From the NCBI GenBank assembly GCA_944990035.1, contig CALYLX010000043.1:153881-217880 (forward strand): 64,000 bases of DNA, written 5' to 3'. The notes under the pieces are model-generated. The model was not told the origin of the DNA and searched no databases. It worked only from the letters and a program-made list of their open reading frames with translations. Each line of letters begins with the position of its first letter. Position 1 is the first letter of the stretch. This DNA comes from Clitopilus passeckerianus (lineage: Eukaryota; Basidiomycota; Agaricomycetes; Agaricales; Entolomataceae). This document shows, in pieces, positions 1 through 11,260 of this stretch. The translations under genes and the position numbers were made by a program.

Positions 1-268
1 AGCTGGATGCAGCTGATTAGTACTATTTCCTTACATCTCCGACAGCACGTACGAGGTCGGGACTCAGACATCCTGGGGTTGGAAAATGGCAGAGTCGGAG
101 GCCCTGATGCATCCTCCGACTCTGGACTTCCCCAACATCCCCATCATTCATCCATTGTTTGCACCCAAAGACCTTACTCTTCAGGACAAACAACACGTCA
201 ACAACGCCTGTAATCATCATCATGGCTGTACATCCCTACTTTGCATTCTTCAATCTTCGAAAACCAGC

Positions 269-2618
269 ATGGCATCATCTACGCGCAAATGGGAGCCACA
301 AGTGTCGTTCGTCGATGATTTCTTCAAGCAGCACAACCTACGCCAGGAGTTGAAGGTCCTGTTTCTGTCGCCAGAGGAGGAGTTGGATAAGGTGATCAGT
401 GCTGTGGGCAAGATCATTGGGGTACGTCTGTATTTTTGATTTTCCGCTATACATTATCTCATGTCTACGTCCAGTGTCAGAACCAGGAGGATGGTTGGAC
501 TTTGTGGCTTTGGAGTCTGGGCCTTAGACTCGAGTGGGAGGTGACGGCTTTCAGAGAGGCGTCAAAGTCGGCCAATCCCCCAGAAGACCACGACACCAAA
601 ATGCTCGAGCTTAAAGGTCGCCTGGTGAGTCCATATTATTTTCAATGAGAACCTAGTGTACTCAAAATTTATTCTATTAGCGAAAACTTCTGAAGATTCA
701 TGAAACGCACAAACCTACTGGCTACAAGTGCCTGCCATCCTGATACCTCCTCTCCTTGGATTCACACTTCAACAAAGTCCCTTCTACCAGCAACCGTGTT
801 ATCATCGGACGAACGGATCCTCGCGTCAAAGATCACAAATTGTACGACTCCGACGTTTGGAAGAATACCCGGTCGACCACACCAGGTTAGTACCAGCCGC
901 ATACCATCCGTTCCTGTACTCACTATCATAAGTCCCCGACCTCTTGAAATGTTGCCCTAGAGTGACATTGAAGATGCCCTCGCCTCCGCCTGCATTTCCC
1001 GGTTCAAAACAGTCTCGCAGGGTTAGTCAGTTTTTTCATTCTGTCCCTCACATTACTGACTGAACTTCGCAGAAATCCGTACCCAAGAAAGAGACATCGA
1101 AAGCAGTGAAGAATGAAGAGGCGAAGGCTCCACCGGCGAGGAAACGCAAAGGTACGTATTGCTTCAGCCAAACTTCGGAAATGACGCTGACCGCTTCCCG
1201 ACTCACCACAGCAACCAAGAGCCGAGAGCATCTCTCCGACAGTGAAGTTAGCGACGTCCCAGCTCCTGCCCCCGCCAAGAAGCCAAAGGCATATCTACAA
1301 ATGCCCTCGTACCTCCGACCACCCCCCGCTTTCATGACGCTCAATTCCGATCGTCCTGACACCAACACTAAAACAACTCCACCCGCCCTCGATGAAGAAC
1401 TTCCCTGCTTCCGCTGCTCCGAGAAGATCGCAAACAGACAGGACGAGAGCAACATGTTTCTCCCCCCGATCAGGTGTCAAACGACTGACCTCAAGAAAGT
1501 TGCTGTGACCTGCCTCAAGTGCGTAAAGGATAAGAAAAAGTGCATGTGGCCCTTAGGGTCTCCCCATCGTCCGAGGGGGATAATATACAAGGAGGACCGC
1601 CTGTATCCATATCATCGGGCTGGAGAGCTGGATGTCTCGTTGGAGGCCGATCCACTGGATACCAAGGATCATGTCCCCCTATCGCCAGATAACAAGGATG
1701 TCCCCTTACCGCTGCCAGGTCCCGTCCCCCGCCTCACCTACAATTGGAAATCCAGCTACCTCCAACGTTTCACAAGCGTCGATTGCGGCCCAATCGCCAG
1801 TCAACACTGTGGCAGCCGGTCCTTCTAACTCGACGGCACCTGTTCCAGATCCCGACGCCGGTGTGGATGAGATAGATGCGAAGGGCAAAGGGCGAACAGA
1901 CGACTATCGTGGCTTGGAGGAATTGAACAAGTCAATTCAGAAGGAACAGTTTCTTCAAAACTCGCAATTGATTCCGAAGGGCCGCCTGACTGTGAAGGCG
2001 CAATCCCTCCCCCCACCTGCAAACTTTGGAGGCGAAAGGAAACACTACAAGTCGCTCACTCCGGGTTCAACACTTCGGAATCTATCCCCCGCTATCGAGA
2101 TTGACGAGACCGTTCAAAACCAGACTCCCCCTCCTCCTGCTGAGTTCATCTTTGGCTCTTTGTCGACACCCATGGCCAACCCGACGAACGTTCCCTCGAT
2201 GTTCACAATGATCAAGACAATATACGACGACGTGAAGACCTTGCATAAGGAACATGAGGAATCGTCGGCCAATGTTGAGTTCGTCAAGTCGTTGGTAACT
2301 GCCCAGAACAAGGTCATTGACGACTTACGCCGGACGAACGCAACACTGGCTAAGCAAGTTGGCCACCTCCAATCGGAACTCCAGAACCAATATCGGCCGA
2401 CCCTCTCTCCTCTCAATACAATGCAGCAAGGCAATTCAAACTTGTGCTTTGCGTCGACCCCCGCACAGTCTTCGACAATTCAAACCGACCAACTTCAAGC
2501 GAACTTTCAGCCCGATTCGAGTTTCGGGCCGATGGGAGGCTACCTTCACTCGTTTTCATCTGCGACGGGAAATGAAATGTTTCCAACGGGCGGTGAGCAG
2601 GGGCGACAGGGCCAGTAG
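269..2618 (+). CDS. Hypothetical cysteine-motif, coiled-coil protein (Agaricomycete-type)
   Basis: I do not recognise a named family. Seven exons join in frame: 269-421, 475-624, 681-727, 778-885, 961-1021, 1073-1151 and 1212-2618, giving about 667 aa if one base is removed from the C5 run at 1726-1730. The ATG at 269 opens a frame that stays open across all GT-AG junctions. The middle of the protein has a cysteine array, CFRC then a later C and CLKC plus six residues and C (about bases 1408-1545), which could bind zinc. A basic, proline-rich linker precedes it. Near the C-terminus an acidic/leucine segment starting FTMIKTIYDDVK (about 2200-2390) looks like a coiled coil. Such proteins are common in mushroom genomes beside transposons, but no function is known to me. 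Without the C5 correction the frame ends at 1828. Confidence 0.6.
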
Positions 2619-3205
2619 GCTGGTGGCGAGGTGACTTGTTTTTCTTCTTTGATATTGGACACTCCTTGGACATTTGCTCATATTGGTACCTATCGCTTTT
2701 CTTGCTTCTCGATTATATTTTGGTTCATTTACGCATACTTTCATAATGTGGATATTAACTAACATTGCCTGTATATACTTGGGCCACAATATCAATTTAA
2801 TTGGACTTGTATAATGTCGCGTCCGACCTCGTAAACGCCGAGATTCGACAAGGATCGACTGTCGGAGGGCGGAAAATCGGAATAGCCACATGTCTCTTGA
2901 AAGTCGGAAATTAGCAATCTTTAGAAAATGACGCATCGGGATGCGTGGGCTGTCTTCAATGAAGAATCCCTCCGCCCAGTCGAGTTCAGTCGGAATTTAG
3001 CATGGCTTAAGTTTAGTCCGATGAAGCACATAAAAGATGAAGAGTAGAAAGCGTGCGTTCGGGATTCTGGCTAAAGGTTCATGTACTGCCAGTGAAATGC
3101 GAGCAGTCGGAATGGTTGTGCAGAAGCCCGATTGAATTCATACTAGTAGCAACAATAATAAAGTTGGTAGAGGTGATAGATTACAATAGTTGGAGTTGTT
3201 AGACA

Positions 3206-3275
3206 CTTTTGGAGATGTTGTTGAGAATCGGGGAAGCAAGCTTTGGAGGCGTTGTTGAGAATCGGGGAAGCACAC
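3206..3275. repeat. 35-bp tandem repeat, two units
   Basis: Units 3206-3240 and 3241-3275 share TTGTTGAGAATCGGGGAAGC and differ at only a few positions. No function is visible. Confidence 0.75.
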
Positions 3276-3769
3276 CTGGCTTGACGAATGAAATACCTCT
3301 CAATTGATCAGAATCGAGCAGATATCCCAAGTTGAGGTGCTTTTGAGGTGCATTATTTATCATGAATCGGAGGGATTCAGATTCAGAATAGTTAGTTTCG
3401 GTAATAATTGCCTCACAAGTGCTGGATCGGAGAGTGTTCAACTGAGCACACTAGAATTTCGGCTATCCTGGCTACGTATTGTACAGAGTAATCTATGTTG
3501 GCTGAGCTCATCAGAAGGGCTGAATTGGCCCAGTCGACCAGATTGCAGCATACCTTCACTAGGTTGAGTCGGCTCAGCAAAGCAGAATACACACTTCTGA
3601 CATGGGACAGTGTGCTCATCCAACTACATGGCCAAACGCCCTGCCTACCAATGCTCAGCGCGTCTGACCTGTGTAGGGAGACCTTGACTGGAGTGTGTTA
3701 GCCCAGCCATACTCAGTGGACAGATGTAACATCTGGGCCGACACAATTTTTCATCAGCAAAAAAATACC

Positions 3770-4030
3770 TAGCTTACAGCTGCCTTGCCTTGGCTTACCA
3801 AAACTTGCAGTTGTCTTGCAGCACTCTGCAAGCCACTCAAGGTATGTAAGCCCTATAAGCCCTATAAGCTAGGTTGGTGTCTTATAATATGACTTGCAGT
3901 CAACTTACTCGAAGTTTTTGTGCTTTATTTTGTGCTAAAAGTTATTTTTAAACACTAAAAAAAGTTACAAAAATCTGCAAGTAATTTGCAAGACAGCTGC
4001 AAGAGAGCCTTCTGCAAGTCCAGTGAGATT
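3770..4030. repeat. CTGCAAG/CTTGCAG-rich sequence, possible transposon end
   Basis: At least eight near-copies of TGCAAG or its complement occur in about 260 bp, in both orientations, around an AT-rich core. Clustered short motifs like this are typical of subterminal regions of DNA transposons, but I found no terminal inverted repeats or target duplication, so this is only a suggestion. Confidence 0.3.
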
Positions 4031-4115
4031 TTGCTGATGTTGTTGTCCACTCAGAGTTGTGAGCTGACACCACTGGTCCATAGGCCAATGTACTATCCCA
4101 GTCTCCGCTACTCCA

Positions 4116-5957
4116 TTATTTGTTGGTCAGGATACATGTCCTTATGTGTCTGCGCAGTATGCGTAGCAGCATGTCATGGTTAAGAGAGGGGAAGAACTGA
4201 GCAAGGTCAAAAGCGACCACACTTGTCTTCAACCCTCTAGCCCAACCGGCTTTGACGATGTGAGTGAGATAAACACCCGCATCCTCAGTAAAGTGTTGGC
4301 GCACACCTCCAAACTGGTTGGGGTGGAACACGCCAAATTTCTGCGCTTCAACCTGCATCCAGTTTGCAAGCATCTTCTCAAAGAGTTTCTCCAGTGTGTT
4401 GAGCAACACAATAGGGCGGAACATCTTGGGAGTTGAATAGTGCGGTTTGCCAGGCTTTGGAACAATGGCAGAACCCGACTCCTTGAAGTGAGAGGGCCAG
4501 TGACCCACCCGAAGGCAGGCATTAGCAATCTCGACGAATTTGGTTGCAATGACAGTGTCAGCAACCATGGATTTGAGCTGATACCATGTGAGGTGATCAG
4601 GACCCAGAGCAGAAGTGTTTGAGCACTTTGCAAGTTCTTCTCTAAGCTCATTAACACCAAAGTCCCACCACTCACGCGGAGGAGACTGAGGCATGTCGTC
4701 GAGCACAGAGGGGTCAACAGGGCGGTCAGACGCCGAGTTGTATGTTGAATCAAGAGCAGCCCAAAGTGACTCAAGGGAGTTGCAAGGTTCACCATTGTGG
4801 CGAATTGCTTCGTGTGTAGGGAGCTTGCGCTGTTTCGCCCAGCGCATGAGATCCCATGGACACTTGTTGGTAGTAGCGATTGTCTGAATCCTACTATCAA
4901 AGAACTTGCGCTTGGCCACCTTGGTGGTCCTGCGGAACACCTTGTAATCAGCAACCGCCCTGGAAGCGCGATACACTCTGACAGCCTCAGAGCACTCAGG
5001 ATTCCACCAAGACTTTGACTTAGTGGAGATGCGAGCAGTCTTTGAGTTATTATCCCAAGACTGCTTAATAGCGGTCGCAACGGCACCAGTGCAGCGTTCG
5101 ATTGCTTCTGCTGTTGTGAGAGTGGTTGTGTCCAATGCTTGCAAAGAAGAGGACAGTTCCTCCAGGAACTCTTCCTCTTGCTCACTGCCCTTGGGCAGAG
5201 TGATGCGCTCAGCAGCCAGCTGCACAGGCTGGATACAGAGCGTGATGGTAAGAGGAGCGTGTTCAGAGGGTCCTTTCCACTCTGTGACCACGCTGTGTGA
5301 AGTCCCTGCAGTGCAACCCACAGGGAGAAAGAATAAGTCGATGACTGAAGGCCTGAGGCTACCAGCATGCGGGAAGTGAGTAGGAGTGCGTTCTGGCAGA
5401 ACACTAACCTCCAAACCCACGTCAAGCGCAACATCACACAGTTCAGTCGCAACATGATTTGTAGAGTCATAGTCTGGATCCCAGACTGACGACTTGCAGT
5501 TGAAGTCCCCTGCCATGCAAAGCATGCTTGGGAGACGAGGGGCATTGTCACACAGCCAGCGAATGGCAGTACCATCTCCTGGGCTGAAGTAGACATTGGC
5601 AAAGTGTATTTGAGCACAGGTGCTCCCATACAGTGTAGTGACCAACACATCATTGTGGTTGGCGAGGTCAGTGCGAAATGCAGGCCGCATGCCTGCAAGA
5701 CGCCTATGCACAAACTTCATAATGTGTGGGTGGTCAGTATCGGATGCTGGACATCTAAACATGACCAGCCAGTCCGGATGAGTGGGAGCACCAATCACTG
5801 CCTCCCCTTCTGGGTTGGTAGTGGACACAGTGCGACGTATTAGCCTCCAGGGAGGCTCTTGTAGCAGGAGAATGTCAAAATCATTCTTACGCTCCTCCAA
5901 GAGTGATGACACAAGATCATAATTTCTATTCACATTTTGTGAGTAGAAGCGAAGCAT
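4116..5957 (-). pseudogene. LINE ORF2 fragment: endonuclease and partial reverse transcriptase
   Basis: A 613-codon open frame. The N-terminal half is an APE-like endonuclease: the LLQEPPW segment carries the catalytic Glu, then GDFN (about residue 150), SVIDLFF, and SEHAPL with the catalytic His near residue 235. The second half is a reverse transcriptase: FRPIVLLNTLEKL (about residue 525), NQFGGV, and AFDLAQFF holding the first catalytic Asp near residue 595. Homology stops after LRRH at about 4130, before the YADD active-site box, and the frame closes in unrelated sequence. The enzyme would therefore lack its second catalytic aspartate pair, thumb and C-terminal RNase H or zinc knuckle. 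The start codon abuts the TA target of the inserted Tc1 element. No stop codons interrupt it, so it is younger than its ORF1 partner looks. Confidence 0.85.
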
Positions 5958-5958
5958 A

Positions 5959-6169
5959 CAGTGGGCATCAAAACTCTTCCAATGTTTGCTACTTTTTCAA
6001 AGATGTGTTAATAGCTGATGGAATAAATTATGTAAAATCTTGAAAATAATATATATCATAGTTCAATGTCTTGGCTTGATGCTGACATAACTCTGAGGCT
6101 GTACTTCCACTTTTAGCAGGTGTTTCACACAGTACAAGGTGGTGACCCATTGGAAGGGTTTTGTTGCTA
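5959..6169 (+). repeat. Left terminal inverted repeat of the Tc1 element
   Basis: Pairs with 7355-7565. A sequence close to CTTCCAATG near the outer end recurs, inverted, at the inner end (CATTGGAAG), so each repeat could itself fold into a stem. Confidence 0.9.
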
Positions 6170-6198
6170 CTGATTTTGAAAACAGAAATACATGGATT

Positions 6199-7239
6199 TT
6201 AGTACTTAGTCCACTTTCCCTTGGCCTCAACTACTGCCTGAATCCTCCTAGGCATTGACTCTATTAAGTTCTGGCACACCTCTGCTGGAATAGCATTCCA
6301 AACCTTCTCCACCCTTGCCCAAAGTTCTAATACTCCACTAGGTGGAGAATTGTACTTGCTAAGCTCTTTTTTGACATGAACCCAAAGATGTTCAATAGGG
6401 TTCATATCAGGAGAGTTTGCTGGCCAGATTAGAACCTTCATCCTGTGGTCTTCAAACCATTCCTTGGCTATGTTGCTGGTGTGCTTGGGGTCGTTATCCT
6501 GCCGGAAAATCATATCTTTTACTTTTACCTTATAGTACTTCAGGCTATCCTGAAGTTCCTCCTCTAGAATTGAAGTGTAAAGGACCTTGTCCATAGTACC
6601 TTCAATTCTTGTAGCATATCCAACCCCATCCCACCCCATACAGCCCCACATCATAATATTTCCTCCTCCAAATTTCCGGGTTTCTTTGACACGTCGCTTG
6701 TTAAGCCCCTCCTCCTTCCCTGCCCATACTCTCTCATTCCCATCTGCCCCAAACCGGTTGATTTTAGTCTCATCAGACCAATAGACCTTCTTCCAATCAT
6801 CTACAGTCCACTCCTTATGCCTCTCTGCAAACTCCTTTCGTGCCCAAATATGCTTCTGGTCAAGTGCAGGTCATTTCACCTTTCTGAAGGACTTCCAACC
6901 AGTGTTTTTGAGGTTTCTGCGTACTGTCTGAGGTGTGACAGTTGTGTTGGTAATATCTTGAAGAACTCTAGCAGCCTGAACAGCTGTAGAAATCTTGCCC
7001 ATGCGCATGTTGAGTTTAGTATATTCGATGTTGGCAGGTGTAAGCTTGGGAGGACGGCCACCAGATGACTTGGGAAGGTGAGAACAGTGCTTGTCACGTA
7101 TTCTGCTGATAGAAGCAAGGCCAATTCCAGTCTCTTTATGAATATGAGTGGCAGAGAGGCCGGTATGAAGCAGTTCAATGACACGAGTAGTTTGAGCCTT
7201 AGTGAGAGTGCGCATGATGGGTTGGGGGCAAAGTAGCAC
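6199..7239 (-). pseudogene. Tc1-family DD34E transposase, one in-frame stop
   Basis: Reading minus from 7239, the protein starts with paired helix-turn-helix DNA-binding domains (TKAQTTRVIELLHTGLSATH, then a GGRPPKLTP AT-hook-like linker and TPQTVRRNLKNTGW). The catalytic core has the first Asp in YWSDET, the second in QDNDPKHTS, and the Glu in SPDMNPIEHLW, with 34 residues between the last two (DD34E). The frame ends at KWTKY. A single TGA at 6871-6873 separates the DNA-binding and catalytic halves; both sides are in the same frame. A CGA arginine codon is the likely ancestor. Otherwise the gene and both ends look intact, so the copy is a recently disabled autonomous element. Confidence 0.9.
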
Positions 7240-7354
7240 TTGGGTCAGCTGTATATATAATGTACTGACACTCTAGTCACATGACTTTGTTGACTACAAT
7301 CAACAAACTCAAGTATCATGTGATAAGTCACATGATTACTGGATTCAGAACACC

Positions 7355-7565
7355 TAGCAACAAAACCCTTCCAATGGGTCACTACCTTGTACTGTGTGAA
7401 ACACCTGCTAAAAGTGGAAGTACAGCCTCAGAGTTATGTCAGCATCAAGCCAAGACATTGAACTATGATATATATTATTTTCAAGATTTTACATAATTTA
7501 TTCCATCAGCTATTAACACATCTTTGAAAAAGTAGCAAACATTGGAAGGGTTTTGTTGCCCACTG
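7355..7565 (-). repeat. Right terminal inverted repeat of the Tc1 element
   Basis: Reverse complement of 5959-6169 over its full 211 bp with few mismatches. Confidence 0.9.
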
Positions 7566-7601
7566 TAGATACATATTTGTGACACATAAAGTAATTTAAA
7601 C

Positions 7602-9707
7602 GTGAGCAGTACAATCACCCAGAGCCGTCTGCATTGGTCTCCTCCTGGGTGGTTGAACATTAGCATAACTTTGCGGTGCTCTACTGGTACTATTACCCTG
7701 TTGGCTCAAGCGCCAACATTTGTTTCCTCTGCTCAGAGCCCGTCTGGCTCTGCAGATACATCTGATCCCCCACCTGAGACGCAGCAGCTTGATGCTAAAT
7801 TCAGCCTGAGGTGCATGGAGCGACTCTTCCAGCAAGCCAGCTCTAGGCTTGCTGAACTTCACTCTACAGGACACTCTCTGAATGCCGCTGCATCGCTTTC
7901 TACAGTTGGGAGCATCACCCAGCTTTTGGATGCTGCTAACAACTGTGGCCTCTTTGCGGGGGCCTTCCAGCATACCCCAGAGTATCGCCAACTCAGGGAC
8001 GTGTTTGCAAATGCGGGGGCTCAGCTCTCTGCATTTTCCAGACCCTCCCAGACCTCGACTCCGGCACCGGGTTCCATCCTGACTACTGCCGCACCCTCCT
8101 CCGCTCCCTCCCGACCTACTCTGGGTCGGAAGGACATGCGTCCTCCTGTGCCTCCACGCAGCCCCTCATGACCTTACAGGCGCCCTGTTGTGGCAGGTCC
8201 TCCCCCGGTCAATTGTGCTACAAGGCCCCTTGCAAAAGGGACCTTTGCATGCATTGCCTCCCAGGGTGCAGCTATTAAAGCAGCTGCAGCCTCCTCCCCT
8301 GCGCCTCCAGCCCCAACACCTCAGGCACGCAAGCGTGCTCGAGATACAAGACTCTCTTAGTGTGATTGAAGCGTGGCTGGACTGTGTTCCAGACACAGCA
8401 GTTGGTGAGCTTGAAGCTCGCCATGTTTCTGACGCTCTCATTAGTGCCACTGTGCATGCCGCCAGGCTGCAGCTCCTTGGATACCTTAGTGTGGGGGAAA
8501 ACAATGTCCCCATGCTGCGCCAGGTCAGAGACACACTCAACAGTGTTATTCCTGTCCCTCCTCCCCACTGCAGCAGCTGCGCTTTCTCCTCCTGCAACAG
8601 GTGGGCATGGTGTAGCGCCGGCCTCCCCTGCTGCAGGCAGCTCCCCCTCCTTGTCCAATCCCTCCTAGAGCACAGGGACCAGAGTTACTCCAGTCCGTTC
8701 CACAGAACGAACTGCCACACATTACAAATCTCCGGAGCCCATGATGGGTCAGGAGTCCACATCCCAACCTGCGCAGAAACCTCGGACTTTGGTCCCTGGA
8801 CCTGCCCCAGTAGAGCGGATACACTCTGGAAACTGGATGCAGTACCAGTGCTGCTTTGCCCGGCCCTCTGTGCAAGCGCCTGCAGTGTGCAAAACACCTA
8901 ATCTGCATGCTGTGTATGCGCCAAACCCTGCCCCTGCTAGACAGCAGCAGCAGCCACCTTCTTGGGTTATCCTGGGATGGGGTAGCACGTCTCAAGGACA
9001 ACTCCAACACTAATAAGCGTAAGGCGGCGTCCTCTCCCCCTCCTGCTACTCCTTCTCCATCAAAGAAGAAGCAGAAGCTCAAATCCACTATGCGCGATCC
9101 TTTGCACAAGGAGTGCTTTGTATTCACCACCAGTGGTGAGGGGAACAATGCTGTTCCTGTCCCTCTTCCCATCTCGCCTGAACAGGCTGTAGAACCCCTC
9201 AACCTCCGCTTTGAGTCTAGAGGTTCTCCCAATCGCGCCATCCATGCTGAAGTCGGCAGGGGTGACACTACTGTTGTCTTCTTTGATGAGACACCCTCCC
9301 ACAGCGATGTAGGCATTATACGCCTTGCTGTACAGCGCACTTGGTACCCTCTCACTGATGGCACCAGCGGTGCACCTACCGTCAATGCAAATGTAGAAGT
9401 GCCTGCATTGTGTTCTTATGCACGCATCACTGGTGTGCCATACTACAGTTCCAGCGGTGCTGCTGTTACTTCTGAGGTAATGGAGACGCTCCTGTGCCAA
9501 CACCCCACCACTAGGTTGCTCCAACTGTCCAGAGTGCCTCATATTCATCGCCCCAACAGCATGTATGATATGTGCGTTGTGTTCTTCAACTTTTGGGATT
9601 CCAGAGCTGGTACTTCCCTAAAGTCCATCACGCACAAGAAGCTCTCCATCAGAGGGAAGCTGTGCCTCATCTCCCCTGCCAGTAGCCATGCTGCATCAGA
9701 AAAATAG
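7602..9707 (+). pseudogene. LINE ORF1 (gag-like) remnant, several frameshifts
   Basis: Coding character moves between the three plus frames: about 7602-8361, 8350-8540, 8741-9010 and 8940-9707. The N-terminal part is Pro/Ser/Ala-rich. The last part has a basic patch (SKKKQKLK) followed by a domain with RITGVPYYSS, VMETLLCQHPTTRLL and FFNFWDSRAGTSLKS. This matches the domain that precedes the CCHC zinc knuckles in ORF1 of fungal Tad1-like LINEs. The sequence ends just before where those knuckles should be. It is non-functional as read. Confidence 0.7.
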
Positions 9708-10100
9708 CAAAGTACTTGACCTATCTTTACCCTTCTTGAACTCAATTTTCTTGAACCTGTCTTAGTTAGATTGTATTCAAGTTGACCAAGCAGACAAGTT
9801 TTGACTACAATGCTCCAAGTTAGGCTAAGACGTTCAAGACAAGTAAATTTAGGCTACATTGCCACAAAGCATTGTTTAGAACTAATTAGGCATAAGCTAA
9901 ACAGATCAGTATATTCAGACTCAGTTGCTACTAAGCATAACAAGCATCACAGATACCACACAGTTTAGAATAAGCATTAGCCAAGATATACTAAATTCTA
10001 GATATAAGGCTCAGAAAACATCAGGCAGAAGTTATAATAGTTCAAAATATGATATATTTCAAGGCAGGTAATACAGATATAGAGTAAATTATATAGTATA
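9708..10100. other. AT-rich gene-free stretch between repeats
   Basis: No ORF or RNA gene is seen. Low-complexity AAGTTxxx/TCTTGAAC-like words recur. It separates the LINE remnant from repeat copy C. Confidence 0.4.
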
Positions 10101-11260
10101 GATAAGCTAACTCTCTAACAATCTATGTGGCTGTGCAAAAAGCAGCACATTACATCCAGTAATGGTAGGCCACTCTCTGGATGCCATGAAATTGTAAGAG
10201 GTGGAAAAAGCTAAGGGTATAATAACCAGGGAGTGGGGGCAGTGGGTAGGAGGTGATAGAGGCTACTACTAGTAGAAGAACTTCTATTAATAGAGGAAAA
10301 CAACAAAGGTGGGGCAAACTTACTTGGTCAATCTACCCACTCCGGAGTGGGAGGCAGTGTATGGAGATGGGAGAAGTATACTGTTACAATCCGCACCATC
10401 GTCCGACGATTCCGCATTCCTTCCACGTTCTCCATCGCGGAAGGAACTTCTCAAGATTCTTCTAAGTACCTTCACCTCCATTCGGACATCATCACCCCTT
10501 CCTTTACCGATATCATTTCTCACTCGTCTCCATTTCATTCCACTTCCACTATTCCGCTGTCGTTCCACTATTCCGATGTCACTCCACCATTCCCTACTCC
10601 TGTCCGGTACATTCTATCTCCACCATTCTATTAGTTGACATTTGACATTTCACTATTGTATTCCTTGTTACTATTGTTCTCTTCATTTCTCATTACTTGT
10701 ATATAAACTCTGTAACAACATTGTAGTAGAGCATTCCGAAATCAACTTAAGTTCTATCCGCTTCTCGTCCGAGTCTCTCCACTACCTTCCGCTCTACTCC
10801 GCATATCTTGAATCCAAAGTTGGCCACTGAGGAATTCAGAAGGGCACAGCACATACGCTGAGGCCAAGGCCTTCCGCTACGTCTAACTCTACCGTTTGAC
10901 TTCCGCCATCCCCACGCGACCCGTCCGCGTTATCCACACATCATCTGTATCGTTCCATATCGCGGACTCGTCGCGGACTTTAACATATACCATAGAGAGT
11001 AATAGAGAGGCCCTCATAGAATGAAGATTGAGTAGGAATATGTTAAAAATGAAAAAAGCGGCAGGGAAACATACCTGAGGGGTTTCCCACCTGCACAGGG
11101 TCTCCCTGTTCTCCCTTCAGCCTTCATGATGCCTCCTAAGGTGCTCTTGAGTGTTCTGGGTTGGAGGAAGGTCAGCTAGCACTAGCCATGATAGTGGAAA
11201 GGAGGAAGGAGTGAGTGAGGTGGCAGTCTGATGGTGTGCGCCAGATGAGGTTACAAGTTC
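10100..11260 (-). repeat. Unnamed intron-bearing repeat, copy C (split by a solo LTR)
   Basis: Minus-strand copy of the element also seen at 11400-12010 and 13270-13875. The shared core, reading minus GGGAGACCCTGTGCAGGTGG then GTATGT, lies at 11070-11107. The 3' hairpin with arms like TGTGCTGC and GCACAGCCACA lies at 10127-10149. A solo LTR (10382-10985) sits between core and hairpin. Homology upstream of the core is weak (a GCGC-rich word near 11240). Confidence 0.55.
10382..10985 (+). mobile_element. Solo LTR, 604 bp, with 5-bp target duplication
   Basis: Starts TGTTACAATCCGC and ends GCGGACTTTAACA, which are imperfect inverted complements beginning TG and ending CA. TATAC flanks it on both sides (10377-10381 and 10986-10990). 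A TATATAAA box (about 10700) and pyrimidine-rich repeats of ATTCC(A/G) lie inside. No internal retrotransposon sequence or second LTR is present, so it arose by LTR-LTR recombination. Confidence 0.93.

Larger units (their letters stand above)
2619..4115. other. Gene-free stretch, repeat-derived
   Basis: I see no convincing coding region. The stretch holds a two-unit 35-bp direct repeat (3206-3275), a short doubled AAGCCCTATA (about 3846-3865) and, from about 3770 to 4030, many copies of CTGCAAG/CTTGCAG in both orientations. LINE homology begins only at about 4130. Confidence 0.5.
5959..7565 (-). mobile_element. Tc1/mariner transposon with 211-bp inverted repeats
   Basis: The 1,607-bp element is flanked by TA on both sides (5957-5958 and 7566-7567). 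Its ends read CAGTGGGCA and TGCCCACTG. The outermost 49 bp of the two ends differ at two positions, and homology continues for about 211 bp. It encodes one transposase on the minus strand and sits exactly between the two LINE halves. Confidence 0.95.
4116..9707. mobile_element. Rearranged Tad1-like LINE: ORF2 and ORF1 halves head to head
   Basis: ORF2 (minus, 5957 to 4116) and ORF1 (plus, from about 7602 to 9707) point away from each other with their 5' ends adjacent. The order expected from a LINE is ORF1 then ORF2 on one strand. The ORF1 zinc-knuckle end is missing, and ORF2 stops in the middle of the reverse transcriptase. The junction now holds a complete Tc1/mariner element (5959-7565). 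Head-to-head 5' ends are what twin-primed LINE integration makes. The 3' end of ORF2, which that model predicts should carry a tail, is absent, so a later deletion must also be assumed. Confidence 0.7.

Noticed and set aside
700..960. Reading 769-884 in the frame giving SNRVIIGRTDPRVKDHKLYD, with an in-frame TGA at 741
   Set aside because: It looked coding, but it cannot be joined to the next exon; a 50-nt intron at 728-777 puts this stretch in the neighbouring frame and makes all downstream junctions fit.
4229..5713. Second minus-strand frame of 494 codons inside LINE ORF2
   Set aside because: Leu/Ser-rich shadow of the endonuclease/reverse transcriptase frame, which has all the motifs.
8546..9385. 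Long minus-strand open frame of 279 codons
   Set aside because: It is the antisense of the LINE ORF1 remnant; the plus frame carries the recognisable ORF1 domain and the minus product is Arg/Ser/Gly-rich low complexity.
10600..10800. CRISPR-like or satellite array from repeated ATTCC(A/G) words
   Set aside because: The words are irregularly spaced within a solo LTR; no regular repeat-spacer structure.
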